From Lentisphaerota bacterium (GTDB lineage Bacteria > Verrucomicrobiota > Lentisphaeria > Victivallales > Victivallaceae), in contig SUVV01000008.1 of assembly GCA_015061805.1 (NCBI GenBank), positions 1 to 64,000 of the forward strand: a stretch of DNA of 64,000 bases, given 5' to 3'. Position numbers and translations under genes: made by a program. This document shows positions 42,852-50,525 of the stretch, piece after piece. Each line of letters opens with the position of its first letter. Within the stretch, counting starts at the first letter, position 1. The notes under the pieces are model-generated. The model did no database searches, was not told where the DNA came from, and saw only the letters and a program-made list of their open reading frames with translations.

Positions 42852-44206
42852 AAACAACCGATACAGTATTCATGTCGCTCAAAGCCCTGCTTCGCAATCC
42901 GACCCGAACCTTGCTCACCATGCTCGGCATCATCATCGGTATTGCCGCTGTGATCACGATGATGGAGATCGGTCAGGGGTCATCCCGTTCCATCAGAGAA
43001 GCCATGGAAAAAATGGGTGCAGGCAGCGGACTTATTCTGCCGGGGTGGCGGCGTGCCGCCGGGGTCAACACCCGTTCGGGAAGCATGACCTGGCTTCTGC
43101 CCAGTGATGCCGAAGCGATTTTGCGCGAATGTCCCACCGTTTCAATGGTTTCACCGCAGGTGCAGGCAAGCAATATGCAGGTGGTTTATGGATCTGCGAA
43201 CTGGGTCCCCGCGCAGATGTACGGTGTGGCTCCGGAATTTTTCACCATCCGCGACTGGCAGCTCGAGGAAGGAAGATTCTTTTCCCAGCGTGAAGTCGAT
43301 ATAAATGCCCGGGTCTGTCTGGTGGGACAAACCATCGTCAATGAAGTTTTTTACGGAGCATCTCCTCTGGATTGTGAGATCCGTATCCGTGATGTGACAT
43401 TCCGTGTCATCGGCGTACTCAAGAGCAAAGGCGCCAACATGATGGGTTCCGATGAAGACGACGTTATAATAATGCCGTGGACCACCACCAGAATGCGCAT
43501 CACCGGACGTCGTACCGGTTCCATCACCGGAACCACCAGCACTCTGGCGCAGAAACCCGGTGAAGTCTACCCGGTCAAAGGTGTGGCTTTTTATCCGGAA
43601 CAGGATTCCAATCTGGTTGCAGATACTCTGGTACAGCCGCGTTTTACTTACATCGACTGGATCGTATTCTCCGCCACCGACCCGAACAAAATCGACGTGG
43701 CCCGCAAAGAGGTGACGGATCTCCTCCGGGAACGCCACGGATTGTCGGCTACTCAGGAAGATGACTTCCGTATCCGCAGCGCATCAGACTTTTTGCGGAT
43801 GATGAATACCACATCTTCGCTGATGAGCAATCTGCTCCTCGGTGTGGCGATCATTTCGCTGATCGTCGGCGGTATCGGTATTATGAATATCATGCTGGTA
43901 TCGGTAACTGAACGAACCCGCGAAATCGGTCTGCGCATGGCTGTCGGCGCCAGAAGCCGGGATATCCTGCAGCAGTTCCTTATTGAAGCGATCGTGCTGT
44001 GTCTGGTGGGCGGTATTCTCGGTATCTTGCTCGGTCACGGTGCCGCTCTGTTGATTGAAAGCCAGCTCAACTGGCCGATCGGGTCCAGCCCCGGCGCGGT
44101 GATAGCGGCATTTGTCGTTTCGGTAAGCATCGGTATCGTATTCGGCTTCTATCCGGCTTGGAAGGCTTCCAAACTGGATCCGATCGAAGCGCTGCGCTAC
44201 GAATAA
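42848..44206 (+). CDS. MacB-type ABC exporter permease
   Basis: A 452-residue permease: first membrane helix TLLTMLGIIIGIAAVITMME (~18-38), MacB periplasmic domain (~60-320), three FtsX-type helices (LLLGVAIISLIVGGIGIMNI, FLIEAIVLCLVGGILGILLG, PGAVIAAFVVSVSIGIVFGF) and the terminal ASKLDPIEALRYE. With the adaptor and ATPase it forms a tripartite exporter for peptides, macrolide-like compounds or lipids. Confidence 0.9.
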   Translation: MKTTDTVFMSLKALLRNPTRTLLTMLGIIIGIAAVITMMEIGQGSSRSIREAMEKMGAGSGLILPGWRRAAGVNTRSGSMTWLLPSDAEAILRECPTVSMVSPQVQASNMQVVYGSANWVPAQMYGVAPEFFTIRDWQLEEGRFFSQREVDINARVCLVGQTIVNEVFYGASPLDCEIRIRDVTFRVIGVLKSKGANMMGSDEDDVIIMPWTTTRMRITGRRTGSITGTTSTLAQKPGEVYPVKGVAFYPEQDSNLVADTLVQPRFTYIDWIVFSATDPNKIDVARKEVTDLLRERHGLSATQEDDFRIRSASDFLRMMNTTSSLMSNLLLGVAIISLIVGGIGIMNIMLVSVTERTREIGLRMAVGARSRDILQQFLIEAIVLCLVGGILGILLGHGAALLIESQLNWPIGSSPGAVIAAFVVSVSIGIVFGFYPAWKASKLDPIEALRYE

Positions 44207-44243
44207 TCTTTGAATGTAATCAACCAATTTTCCGGAGAAAAAT

Positions 44244-45428
44244 ATGAATCTCTTGTCAAATGAAGTCAAGGCGTTTCTGGGTAACTCTTCCATGATCCGC
44301 CGGATGTTTGAAGCCGGTATCGAATTGAAAAAACAGTACGGTGCCGAAAATGTTTACGATTTCAGTCTGGGCAATCCCGACCTGCCGCCGCCGGTCGAGA
44401 TCAAAACTGCCATGAAAGAAATTTCCGAAGATGCCGATAAGATGTTTGCTTTCGGCTACATGCCCAATGCCGGAAGTGTCGAATGCCGTGCGGCTCTTGC
44501 CAAACTGCTCAAAAAAGAACAGGATCTTACGGTCGATCCTGCCGATATCATCGTCACCTGCGGCGCTGCCGGCGGTATCAACGCCTTTTTCCGGGCGGTA
44601 ATGGAACGGGGCGACGAGGTCATCTGTCCCTCTCCCTATTTCGTCGAATACGGTTTTTATGCCGGAAATTACGGCGGTACGCTGAAACCGGTTCCGACCA
44701 ATGAAGATTTTTCTCTGAATATCGCCAACATCGAGGCGGCGATCACGGAGAAAACCCGGGCGATCATTCTCAACTCTCCCAACAATCCGACCGGTAAGAT
44801 CTATACCGCAGCCGAACTTGCTGAAGTTGCCGCTGTCCTGCTTGCCGCCCGGAAAAAATATGGCAGAATGATCTATATCGTCGCCGATGAACCCTATCGT
44901 TTCCTCAATTTTGACAATGCGGAGATCCCGTCGATTGCCAAAATTTACGATGGTACCGTTGTCATCGGTTCATTTTCCAAGAATCTGTCGCTCCCCGGTG
45001 AACGTCTGGGCTATATCGCCGTTTCTCCCATGTTGGAGAATAAAGCCGAACTCATCGGCGCAATGACCCTGACCAACCGCATTCTCGGATTTGTCAACGC
45101 CCCGGTCGTCGGTCAGAAATTGATCGAAAAGTGCTGGGATTGTCAGGTTGAACTGGATATCTACCGCCGCCGCCGCGATGCGATGGCAAAGGTGCTGACT
45201 GATGCCGGAATTGAATTCATCATGCCGGGCGGAGCCTTCTACTTCTTCCCGAAATCTCCGGTTGCGGATGAACGTATTTTCATTGATGCGCTGCTTAAGG
45301 AGCGGGTGCTGGCGGTGCCGGGCAGAGGATTCGGTGCGCCGGGATACTTCCGTTTGGCATTCTGCGTTTCCGAGAAAAATATCACCGATTCAGCGGAAAG
45401 TTTCAAGCGGGCAATGGCTGCCATTTGA
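44244..45428 (+). CDS. Class I pyridoxal-phosphate aminotransferase
   Basis: A 394-residue fold-type I aminotransferase of the AspB group. SLGNPDLPPP (~42), the cofactor-loop CGAAGGINAFF (~108), NSPNNPTGK (~173), ADEPYR with the PLP-ring Asp (~213), the Schiff-base Lys in SFSKNLSLPGERLGY (~245) and the carboxylate Arg in YFRLAFC (~374). Substrate amino acid not predictable; aspartate, alanine or a precursor of lysine synthesis are typical. Single gene downstream of the exporter, with repeat locus 3 at its 3' end. Confidence 0.88.
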   Translation: MNLLSNEVKAFLGNSSMIRRMFEAGIELKKQYGAENVYDFSLGNPDLPPPVEIKTAMKEISEDADKMFAFGYMPNAGSVECRAALAKLLKKEQDLTVDPADIIVTCGAAGGINAFFRAVMERGDEVICPSPYFVEYGFYAGNYGGTLKPVPTNEDFSLNIANIEAAITEKTRAIILNSPNNPTGKIYTAAELAEVAAVLLAARKKYGRMIYIVADEPYRFLNFDNAEIPSIAKIYDGTVVIGSFSKNLSLPGERLGYIAVSPMLENKAELIGAMTLTNRILGFVNAPVVGQKLIEKCWDCQVELDIYRRRRDAMAKVLTDAGIEFIMPGGAFYFFPKSPVADERIFIDALLKERVLAVPGRGFGAPGYFRLAFCVSEKNITDSAESFKRAMAAI

Positions 45429-45464
45429 GCAGCCGTTCTTTCCCGATAAGGGGAGATGGCATCA

Positions 45465-45533
45465 TGGGGAGGGGAAAAACCTTTTTTCACGAGAAAAAAG
45501 GCCGAACGTCGGCCTCGGTATATCCCCTCCCCA
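45465..45533. terminator. Palindrome of repeat locus 3 with an altered right arm
   Basis: Same palindrome as at the other loci (GGGGAGGGGAAAAACC left arm), but the right arm is interrupted: between GAAAAAAGG and CCCCTCCCC the expected TTTTT is replaced by about 20 bp containing GGCCG-AACGT-CGGCC. It follows the aminotransferase stop by 36 bp and keeps the inner stem needed for termination. Confidence 0.65.
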
Positions 45534-45637
45534 CACCCCACTCCTTTTCGAAAAAAGTGGAGTATGTTTGCTCCCGACTTGTCCCGCCACAGCTCCCTGA
45601 GCGACGGCGGATGGTCGCAAAACAGGAAACATAAATT

Positions 45638-45760
45638 TATCATATCCTTACTCACGGAGTGAGCGCTTCACGTTTGCCAGATGGCAAACGCTTCACATTG
45701 CAAAGCAATGCTTCACGCAGGATTTATCCTGCTCTTCACGTTGGTTTGCATGCGCAAACC
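45638..45760 (-). repeat. Five-hairpin cassette, locus 3 copy a
   Basis: Minus orientation. H5 CTCAC-TCC-GTGAG, H4 GTTTGCC-ATCT-GGCAAAC, H3 CATTGC-TTT-GCAATG, H2 GCAGGAT-AA-ATCCTGC, H1 GGTTTGC-GCAT-GCAAACC. Spacers and the GGATATGATA tail are conserved. Confidence 0.9.
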
Positions 45761-45769
45761 AACACAAAT

Positions 45770-45788
45770 GCCGCTCCGTTGTCGCGGC
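45770..45788 (-). repeat. Conserved-loop hairpin, GCCGC stem
   Basis: Minus strand GCCGC-GACAACGGA-GCGGC, identical to 16522 and 50473. Confidence 0.75.
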
Positions 45789-45801
45789 AAGACTATAAAT
45801 T

Positions 45802-45922
45802 TATCATATCCTTACTCACGGAGTGAGCGCTTCATGTTTGCCAAAGGCAAACGCTTCACATTGCGAAGCAATGCTTCACGCAGGATTTATCCTGCACTTC
45901 ACGTTGGTTTGCAACGCAAACC
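45802..45922 (-). repeat. Five-hairpin cassette, locus 3 copy b
   Basis: Minus orientation, 164 bp from copy a. H5 CTCAC-TCC-GTGAG, H4 GTTTGCC-TTT-GGCAAAC, H3 CATTGC-TTC-GCAATG, H2 as copy a, H1 GGTTTGC-GTT-GCAAACC. Confidence 0.9.
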
Positions 45923-45931
45923 AACACAAAT

Positions 45932-45950
45932 GCCGCTCCGTTGTCGCGGC
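45932..45950 (-). repeat. Conserved-loop hairpin, GCCGC stem, second in locus 3
   Basis: Minus strand GCCGC-GACAACGGA-GCGGC. It is followed by CAAAGCGACGGCGGATGG, which also occurs in a related form (GAGCGACGGCGGATGG) near 45598-45614. Confidence 0.7.
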
Positions 45951-45995
45951 ACAGTTTGCAAAGCGACGGCGGATGGCCGCAAACAATAAACTTAT

Positions 45996-46040
45996 CAAAT
46001 AAAACGGGCTGTTGCCAAAACCTCCAGAGAGGCAGGCAAC
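45996..46040 (-). terminator. Terminator downstream of nagA
   Basis: On the minus strand GTTGCC (from 46040) pairs with GGCAAC (to 46011) with an inner CCTCTCTGGAGG, followed by AGCCCGTTTTATTT. Confidence 0.6.
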
Positions 46041-46066
46041 ATCCCCCAATTTTTTTGGGTCAGATT

Positions 46067-47206
46067 TCAGCAGCGGATCTCGCCGCCGACCATGGCGCGG
46101 GTCACCTTGAATTCCCGGTCAAGCATGACGATATCGGCAAGGTAGCCCGGTTCAAGTCTGCCGCGGTCGAAAAGTTTCATGGAAAGTGCCGCCGAAAGCG
46201 AGGTCGCTTTCACCGCCTGACTCAAGGGCAGTCCGGTCACTTCAACGATATTTTTGAATGCAGTCGCCAATTGCAGAGTGCTTCCGGCAAGTGCTCCGCC
46301 CTCTTTGAGCCGGGCAGCTCCGCCGGAAACGATCACCGGCAGTCCGCCGAGGTCATATTCCCCGTCGGGCATTCCGGCGGCGCGCATGGCATCGGTGATC
46401 AGGATCACCTTGTCCGCGCCCTTGGTCTGGAAGACCAGTTTGATCATCGCCGGATCAATATGCAGTTTGTCGCAGATGAGTTCTGCAAAGACATCCAGAT
46501 GGAGCAATCCGGCACCGACCAGACCGATATCCCGGTGGTGCAGCGGAGTCATCTGATTGCAGAAGTGCGAAAGGTTTCGCAGCCCCGCCTGATGAGCCGC
46601 GGCAAAATCGGAATATTTAGCGGCACTGTGAGTGCAGGATGGGGTGATACCGCGAGCCAGCATCGCTGAAGTAAATTCAGCGCCGCCGGCGATTTCCACG
46701 GCATAGGTGATCTTTTTGACCGGATAAACTGCGTTGAGCCGATCGACTTCGGCGGCATCCGGGAGCCGGACATAAGCCGGATTCTGGGCTCCGGCGGCTT
46801 TGGGGTTGATGAATGGGCCCTCGAGGTGGACTCCGGGCATCCGGCAACCCCGGCGGGGGTCGCATTTGCCGACAGCGGAAAGCGCCTGACACAACTGCTC
46901 ATGGGAAACGGTCAGGGTGGTCGGCAGCAGCGTGGTGACGCCCTCTTCCAGTTTCTTTTCGGCGATAAGCTGAGTTCCTGCGGCATCGCCGTCGCAGAAG
47001 TCAAAGTTGTTTCTGCCGTGGCAATGCAGATCGATGAAGCCGGGGACGACCATTGCGCCTGCGGCATCGATCACTTTGGCTCCGGCGGGAGAACAGATAT
47101 CTCCTGCGGCAACGGCAACGATGAGGTCATTTTCAATAAGGATGCTCCCGGTGGATATTTCCAGATCCGGAGAAACGATATGAGCATTTTTGATAAGGGT
47201 ATACAT
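46067..47206 (-). CDS. nagA: N-acetylglucosamine-6-phosphate deacetylase
   Basis: A 379-residue amidohydrolase removing acetate from GlcNAc-6-phosphate, the first committed step of amino-sugar catabolism and recycling. Metal-site and active-site motifs: VPGFIDLHCHGRNNFDF (~55), HLEGPFINPKAAGAQNP (~128), THSAAKYSDF with metal His (~195), NLSHFCNQMTPLHHRD and the catalytic Asp in LITDAMRAAG (~272). The start MYTLIKNA at 47206 has AGGAG upstream; the longer frame is rejected. It is divergent from an operon predicted to handle N-acetylhexosamine 1-phosphate. Confidence 0.94.
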   Translation of the reverse strand: MYTLIKNAHIVSPDLEISTGSILIENDLIVAVAAGDICSPAGAKVIDAAGAMVVPGFIDLHCHGRNNFDFCDGDAAGTQLIAEKKLEEGVTTLLPTTLTVSHEQLCQALSAVGKCDPRRGCRMPGVHLEGPFINPKAAGAQNPAYVRLPDAAEVDRLNAVYPVKKITYAVEIAGGAEFTSAMLARGITPSCTHSAAKYSDFAAAHQAGLRNLSHFCNQMTPLHHRDIGLVGAGLLHLDVFAELICDKLHIDPAMIKLVFQTKGADKVILITDAMRAAGMPDGEYDLGGLPVIVSGGAARLKEGGALAGSTLQLATAFKNIVEVTGLPLSQAVKATSLSAALSMKLFDRGRLEPGYLADIVMLDREFKVTRAMVGGEIRC

Positions 47207-47240
47207 TTTTTTCTCCTGTTGAATTTTATTTCCGTGTAAT

Positions 47241-47268
47241 AATATAGCGCTGGAATCAGCAAGTGCAA
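47241..47268 (-). promoter_or_regulatory. nagA promoter
   Basis: Minus-strand TTGCAC (47263-47268), 16-bp spacer, TATATT (47241-47246). The near-palindrome GTGCAAATGCAC overlaps the -35. Confidence 0.6.
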
Positions 47269-47332
47269 ATGCACAAATCAACATTCCGCATGGACAATTT
47301 TGCAAAAAAGTCGTTATTGGCAACAGCAAGGT

Positions 47333-47361
47333 TTGATTTCTGATGCAAACGGGACTATATT
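47333..47361 (+). promoter_or_regulatory. Promoter of the nucleotidyltransferase-kinase operon
   Basis: TTGATT (47333-47338), 17-bp spacer, TATATT (47356-47361), 41 bp before the ATG. Confidence 0.65.
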
Positions 47362-47402
47362 AAACTCAAAACATCAACGATCTTTATACAAGGAATTTTA
47401 CT

Positions 47403-48314
47403 ATGAGTTTGTCGCTTTTGATCCTCGCCGCCGGAATGGGCAGCCGCTATGGCAGTCTGAAACAACTTGACCAGATGGGGCCTTCCGGTGAAACCGTGAT
47501 GGACTACTCCGTTTTTGATGCTCTGCGTTCCGGCTTTGACCGGATAATCTTCGTCATCCGCAAGGATTTTGAGGAGGAATTCAAAAACGTCATCGGCAAA
47601 CGCTATGAAGGCAAGGTCAAAATCGAATACGCTTTCCAGGATCTTAACGATCTTCCCGGCAATTTCAAATGCCCGGAAGGCCGCGAAAAACCCTGGGGTA
47701 CCGGACACGCCGTCTACGCGGCAAGAGAACTGCTTACCGAACCTTTTGCCGTGATCAATGCTGACGACTTCTACGGCCGTGACAGTTATGTGCAGTTGGC
47801 AAACTATCTGACCGATCCGCCGGCTCCCGGAAAGGTGCGCGGCTGTATCGCCAGTTTCATTCTGAGCAATACCCTGAGCGAAAACGGTTCTGTTTCCCGC
47901 GGTATTTGCACCGACAACGGCAATGGTATGCTGATGAATGTTGTCGAAAACACCAAGATCTACCGCCGCGCTTCTGACGGAAAAGTGGTGAGTTTGATGG
48001 ATGACGGCAAAGAGGTGGAACTCACCGGAAATGAAGCTGCTTCCATGAACTCCTGGGGCTTCATGCCGGAGATGGTCGGCGAAATCGAAAAACTCTTTAT
48101 CGAATTTCTGGAAGCTCGCGGCACTGAACTCAAAAGCGAATTCTATCTCCCCGGTGTGGTCGATTCTCTCATCCGCAGCGGCAAGGCTGAAATCGCCATG
48201 CGCTGCAGCAAAGACAGCTGGTTCGGAGTCACCTACAAAGAAGACCGTCCGCTGGTTCAGGCGGCGTTGAAAAAACTGGTCGATTCCGGCGCCTATCCGG
48301 AAAAACTTTTCTGA
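47403..48314 (+). CDS. Sugar-1-phosphate nucleotidyltransferase
   Basis: A 303-residue GT-A-fold nucleotidyltransferase: LLILAAGMGSRYGSLKQLDQ (nucleotide loop, ~5-24), KPWGTGHAVYAARELL (~98), and the metal Asp in AVINADDFYG (~120). It would join a sugar 1-phosphate to UTP or another NTP. The next gene encodes an NahK-like anomeric kinase, so the likely substrate is N-acetylhexosamine 1-phosphate, giving UDP-GlcNAc or UDP-GalNAc. Substrate assignment is from context only. Confidence 0.85.
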   Translation: MSLSLLILAAGMGSRYGSLKQLDQMGPSGETVMDYSVFDALRSGFDRIIFVIRKDFEEEFKNVIGKRYEGKVKIEYAFQDLNDLPGNFKCPEGREKPWGTGHAVYAARELLTEPFAVINADDFYGRDSYVQLANYLTDPPAPGKVRGCIASFILSNTLSENGSVSRGICTDNGNGMLMNVVENTKIYRRASDGKVVSLMDDGKEVELTGNEAASMNSWGFMPEMVGEIEKLFIEFLEARGTELKSEFYLPGVVDSLIRSGKAEIAMRCSKDSWFGVTYKEDRPLVQAALKKLVDSGAYPEKLF

Positions 48315-48330
48315 CAGGAGAATTTATATC

Positions 48331-49434
48331 ATGCCGACTCCCTTTTCCCAGAATGAAATACGCCGACTGATCTCAATGTTTGAAGTTTATGGCGATTTCC
48401 TGGTCGGCGCCCCATTCGGCAACGGCAACGTCAATGATACCTTTCAGTTGACCTTCGATCAGGGCGGTATCCGTTTGCACTACATCTTGCAGCGGATCAA
48501 TTCCAACGTTTTCAAAGCCCCGGTCAAGGTGATGGAAAATGTCGCAAAAGTGACCAGCCATATCCTGAAAAAGATCAAAGCCGCTCACAACGAAACCCGC
48601 AAACGCACCATCCGTCTGCTCAAGGCTCTGGATGGTAAACCTTATGCTTTTGACGATCTCGGCAATTGCTGGCGCGCCTATGTTTTCGTGGAACATGCCC
48701 GCAGTTACGATGTGCTGGAAACTCCGGAGCAGGCTTTCCGTATCGCGCAGGGATTCGGTGAATTTCAGGAGCAGCTCAACGATCTGCCCGGCCGTCTGCA
48801 TGAAACGATCCCCGATTTTCACAATACTCCGAAACGGATCGCCCAACTGGAAGCTGCCGTCAAAGCCGACGCCTGCAACCGGGTGAAGGATGTCCGGAAG
48901 GAGATCGATTTTGTACTCTCCCGTGCGGCGGAAACCGATACTCTGCTCAAACTTCACGCCAGCGGTGATATTCCGGAACGTATCACCCACAACGACACCA
49001 AAGCCAACAACATTCTGATCGATGACGTCACCGGAGAAGCCGTCTGTGTTATCGACCTCGATACCGTGATGCCGGGACTTGCCCTCTATGACTTCGGCGA
49101 TATGGTGCGCAGTGGCACCAACCCTGCCGAAGAAGATGAGGTGGATCTGAATAAAGTCGGCATGCGTTTTGATATGTATCAGGGATTTTATGAAGGTTTC
49201 ATCGATACCGCCGGCAAGTTCCTCACTCCGGCTGAACATGAATATCTTCCTTTCTCCGGAAAACTTATCACGCTGGAGATCGGCACCCGGTTCCTGACCG
49301 ACTATCTCGCCGGAGACATCTACTTCAAGACCCGCCGTCCCAATCAGAATCTCGACCGTTGCCGCACCCAGTTCAAACTGGTCGAATCGATGGAAGCACA
49401 AATGAATCACATGAAAGATCTGCTGTTGAAATGA
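48331..49434 (+). CDS. APH-fold sugar kinase, NahK-like
   Basis: A 367-residue aminoglycoside-phosphotransferase-fold kinase. FGNGNVNDTFQLTF (ATP loop, ~28), catalytic HNDTKANNILID (~218) and IDLDTVMPGLALYDFGDMVR (DxD metal motif, ~240). The exact HNDTK-NN-L loop and the neighbouring nucleotidyltransferase match N-acetylhexosamine 1-kinase (NahK) of bifidobacteria, which phosphorylates GlcNAc/GalNAc at C1. It is the second gene of the operon, 16 bp after the first, and overlaps the third by 4 nt. Confidence 0.85.
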   Translation: MPTPFSQNEIRRLISMFEVYGDFLVGAPFGNGNVNDTFQLTFDQGGIRLHYILQRINSNVFKAPVKVMENVAKVTSHILKKIKAAHNETRKRTIRLLKALDGKPYAFDDLGNCWRAYVFVEHARSYDVLETPEQAFRIAQGFGEFQEQLNDLPGRLHETIPDFHNTPKRIAQLEAAVKADACNRVKDVRKEIDFVLSRAAETDTLLKLHASGDIPERITHNDTKANNILIDDVTGEAVCVIDLDTVMPGLALYDFGDMVRSGTNPAEEDEVDLNKVGMRFDMYQGFYEGFIDTAGKFLTPAEHEYLPFSGKLITLEIGTRFLTDYLAGDIYFKTRRPNQNLDRCRTQFKLVESMEAQMNHMKDLLLK

Positions 49435-50144
49435 GTAATTCAATGCCCCTTATCGGTATCACTCCGCTGTTGGATGTTGCCACCGGCAATACCGCGATGC
49501 GTTCCTCTTATATCGACGCTTTGGAAAATGCCGGAGCGATCCCGGTCATTATGCCGATGACGGAAAATACCGCTACGCTGGATTATTTTCTTGAGATGTG
49601 TGACGGTATTCTGATGAGCGGCGGCCAGGATGTTCAGCCCCATCTCTACAATGAGGAAAAACTTCCCCATTGCGGCGAAGTTGTTCCCCAACGCGACAAG
49701 CTTGATCAATATGTTTTCCGGCGTGCGCTCGAATTGAATAAGCCCATTCTCGGCATTTGCCGGGGATGTCAGGCGATGAATGTTTTTGCCGGAGGTTCTC
49801 TCTATCAGGATTTGAGAATCGATTTCGGAACTGATTTCAATCACCGCATGGAAGAGCCGTTCAACCGGGAATCCCATTTGATGATACCGCAGAAAGATAC
49901 TCCGCTGGTTGAACTGCTGGGCGAAAGACTCTTTTCGGTAAACAGCGTTCACCATCAGGGCATCAAACGTCTGGGTGACGGCTTTGATATCATGGCGGTT
50001 TCCGAAGACGGCGTCATTGAAGCAATCTATATGCCGACGCGCCGTTTTGTCTGGGGCGTCCAATGGCATCCGGAATGGTTCTTCGCTGAAAATGCCGACA
50101 GCGCGGCAGTCATTGCCGCCTTTGTCAACGCGGCAAAGGAATAA
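49431..50144 (+). CDS. Class I glutamine-amidotransferase-like hydrolase (peptidase C26)
   Basis: A 237-residue protein of the gamma-glutamyl-GABA hydrolase (PuuD-like) family. MSGGQDVQPHLY (oxyanion region), nucleophile Cys in LGICRGCQAMNVFAGGSLYQ (~109), and the His-Glu pair in GVQWHPEWFF (~213). It cleaves a gamma-glutamyl amide. Its link to the kinase and nucleotidyltransferase is unclear; co-occurrence with NahK-like kinases suggests it acts on a glutamylated metabolite of the same route. Start at 49431 overlaps the kinase stop as ATGA. Confidence 0.85.
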   Translation: MSNSMPLIGITPLLDVATGNTAMRSSYIDALENAGAIPVIMPMTENTATLDYFLEMCDGILMSGGQDVQPHLYNEEKLPHCGEVVPQRDKLDQYVFRRALELNKPILGICRGCQAMNVFAGGSLYQDLRIDFGTDFNHRMEEPFNRESHLMIPQKDTPLVELLGERLFSVNSVHHQGIKRLGDGFDIMAVSEDGVIEAIYMPTRRFVWGVQWHPEWFFAENADSAAVIAAFVNAAKE

Positions 50145-50211
50145 GATTTTTCAATACACTTTGGTTTATGCGCTGCGCTCTATTCCCATTCGGAGGGAGA
50201 TAAAATGTGTT

Positions 50212-50331
50212 GGTTTGCGTTGCAAACCAACGTGAAGCGCAGGATAAATCCTGCGTGAAGCATTGCTTCGCAATGTGAAGCGTTTGCCTTTGGCAAACAT
50301 GAAGCGCTCGCTTCGCGAGTAAGGATATGAT
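50212..50331 (+). repeat. Five-hairpin cassette, locus 4 copy a
   Basis: H1 GGTTTGC-GTT-GCAAACC, H2 GCAGGAT-AA-ATCCTGC, H3 CATTGC-TTC-GCAATG, H4 GTTTGCC-TTT-GGCAAAC, H5 CTCGC-TTC-GCGAG, tail GTAAGGATATGAT. Confidence 0.92.
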
Positions 50332-50337
50332 TGTGTT

Positions 50338-50459
50338 GGTTTGCGATACAAACCAACGTGAAGCGCAGGATAAATCCTGCGTGAAGCATTGCTTCGCAAT
50401 GTGAAGCGTTTGCCTTTGGCAAACATGAAGCGCTCGCTTGCGCGAGTAAGGATATGATA
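50338..50459 (+). repeat. Five-hairpin cassette, locus 4 copy b
   Basis: Direct tandem repeat of copy a at a 126-bp period. Differences: H1 GGTTTGC-GATACAAACC (one mismatch) and H5 CTCGC-TTGC-GCGAG (one-base longer loop). The two copies are almost identical otherwise, implying recent duplication. Confidence 0.92.
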
Positions 50460-50472
50460 AATTTATAGTCTT

Positions 50473-50491
50473 GCCGCGACAACGGAGCGGC
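50473..50491 (+). repeat. Conserved-loop hairpin, GCCGC stem
   Basis: GCCGC-GACAACGGA-GCGGC, followed by the CCCCGC...TTTTCGAAAAGGGG element (50496-50525). Confidence 0.75.
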
Positions 50492-50525
50492 AAAAATACC
50501 CCGCTTTTTTCGAAAAGGGGTGGGG

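Noticed and set aside
16190-50459. CRISPR array
   Set aside because: The short motifs are separated by conserved hairpins, not by unique spacers, each cassette has a fixed set of five, and no cas genes are present.
16190-50459. Integron attC or simple transposon ends
   Set aside because: No integrase or transposase, no gene cassette between copies, no target-site duplication that I could see.
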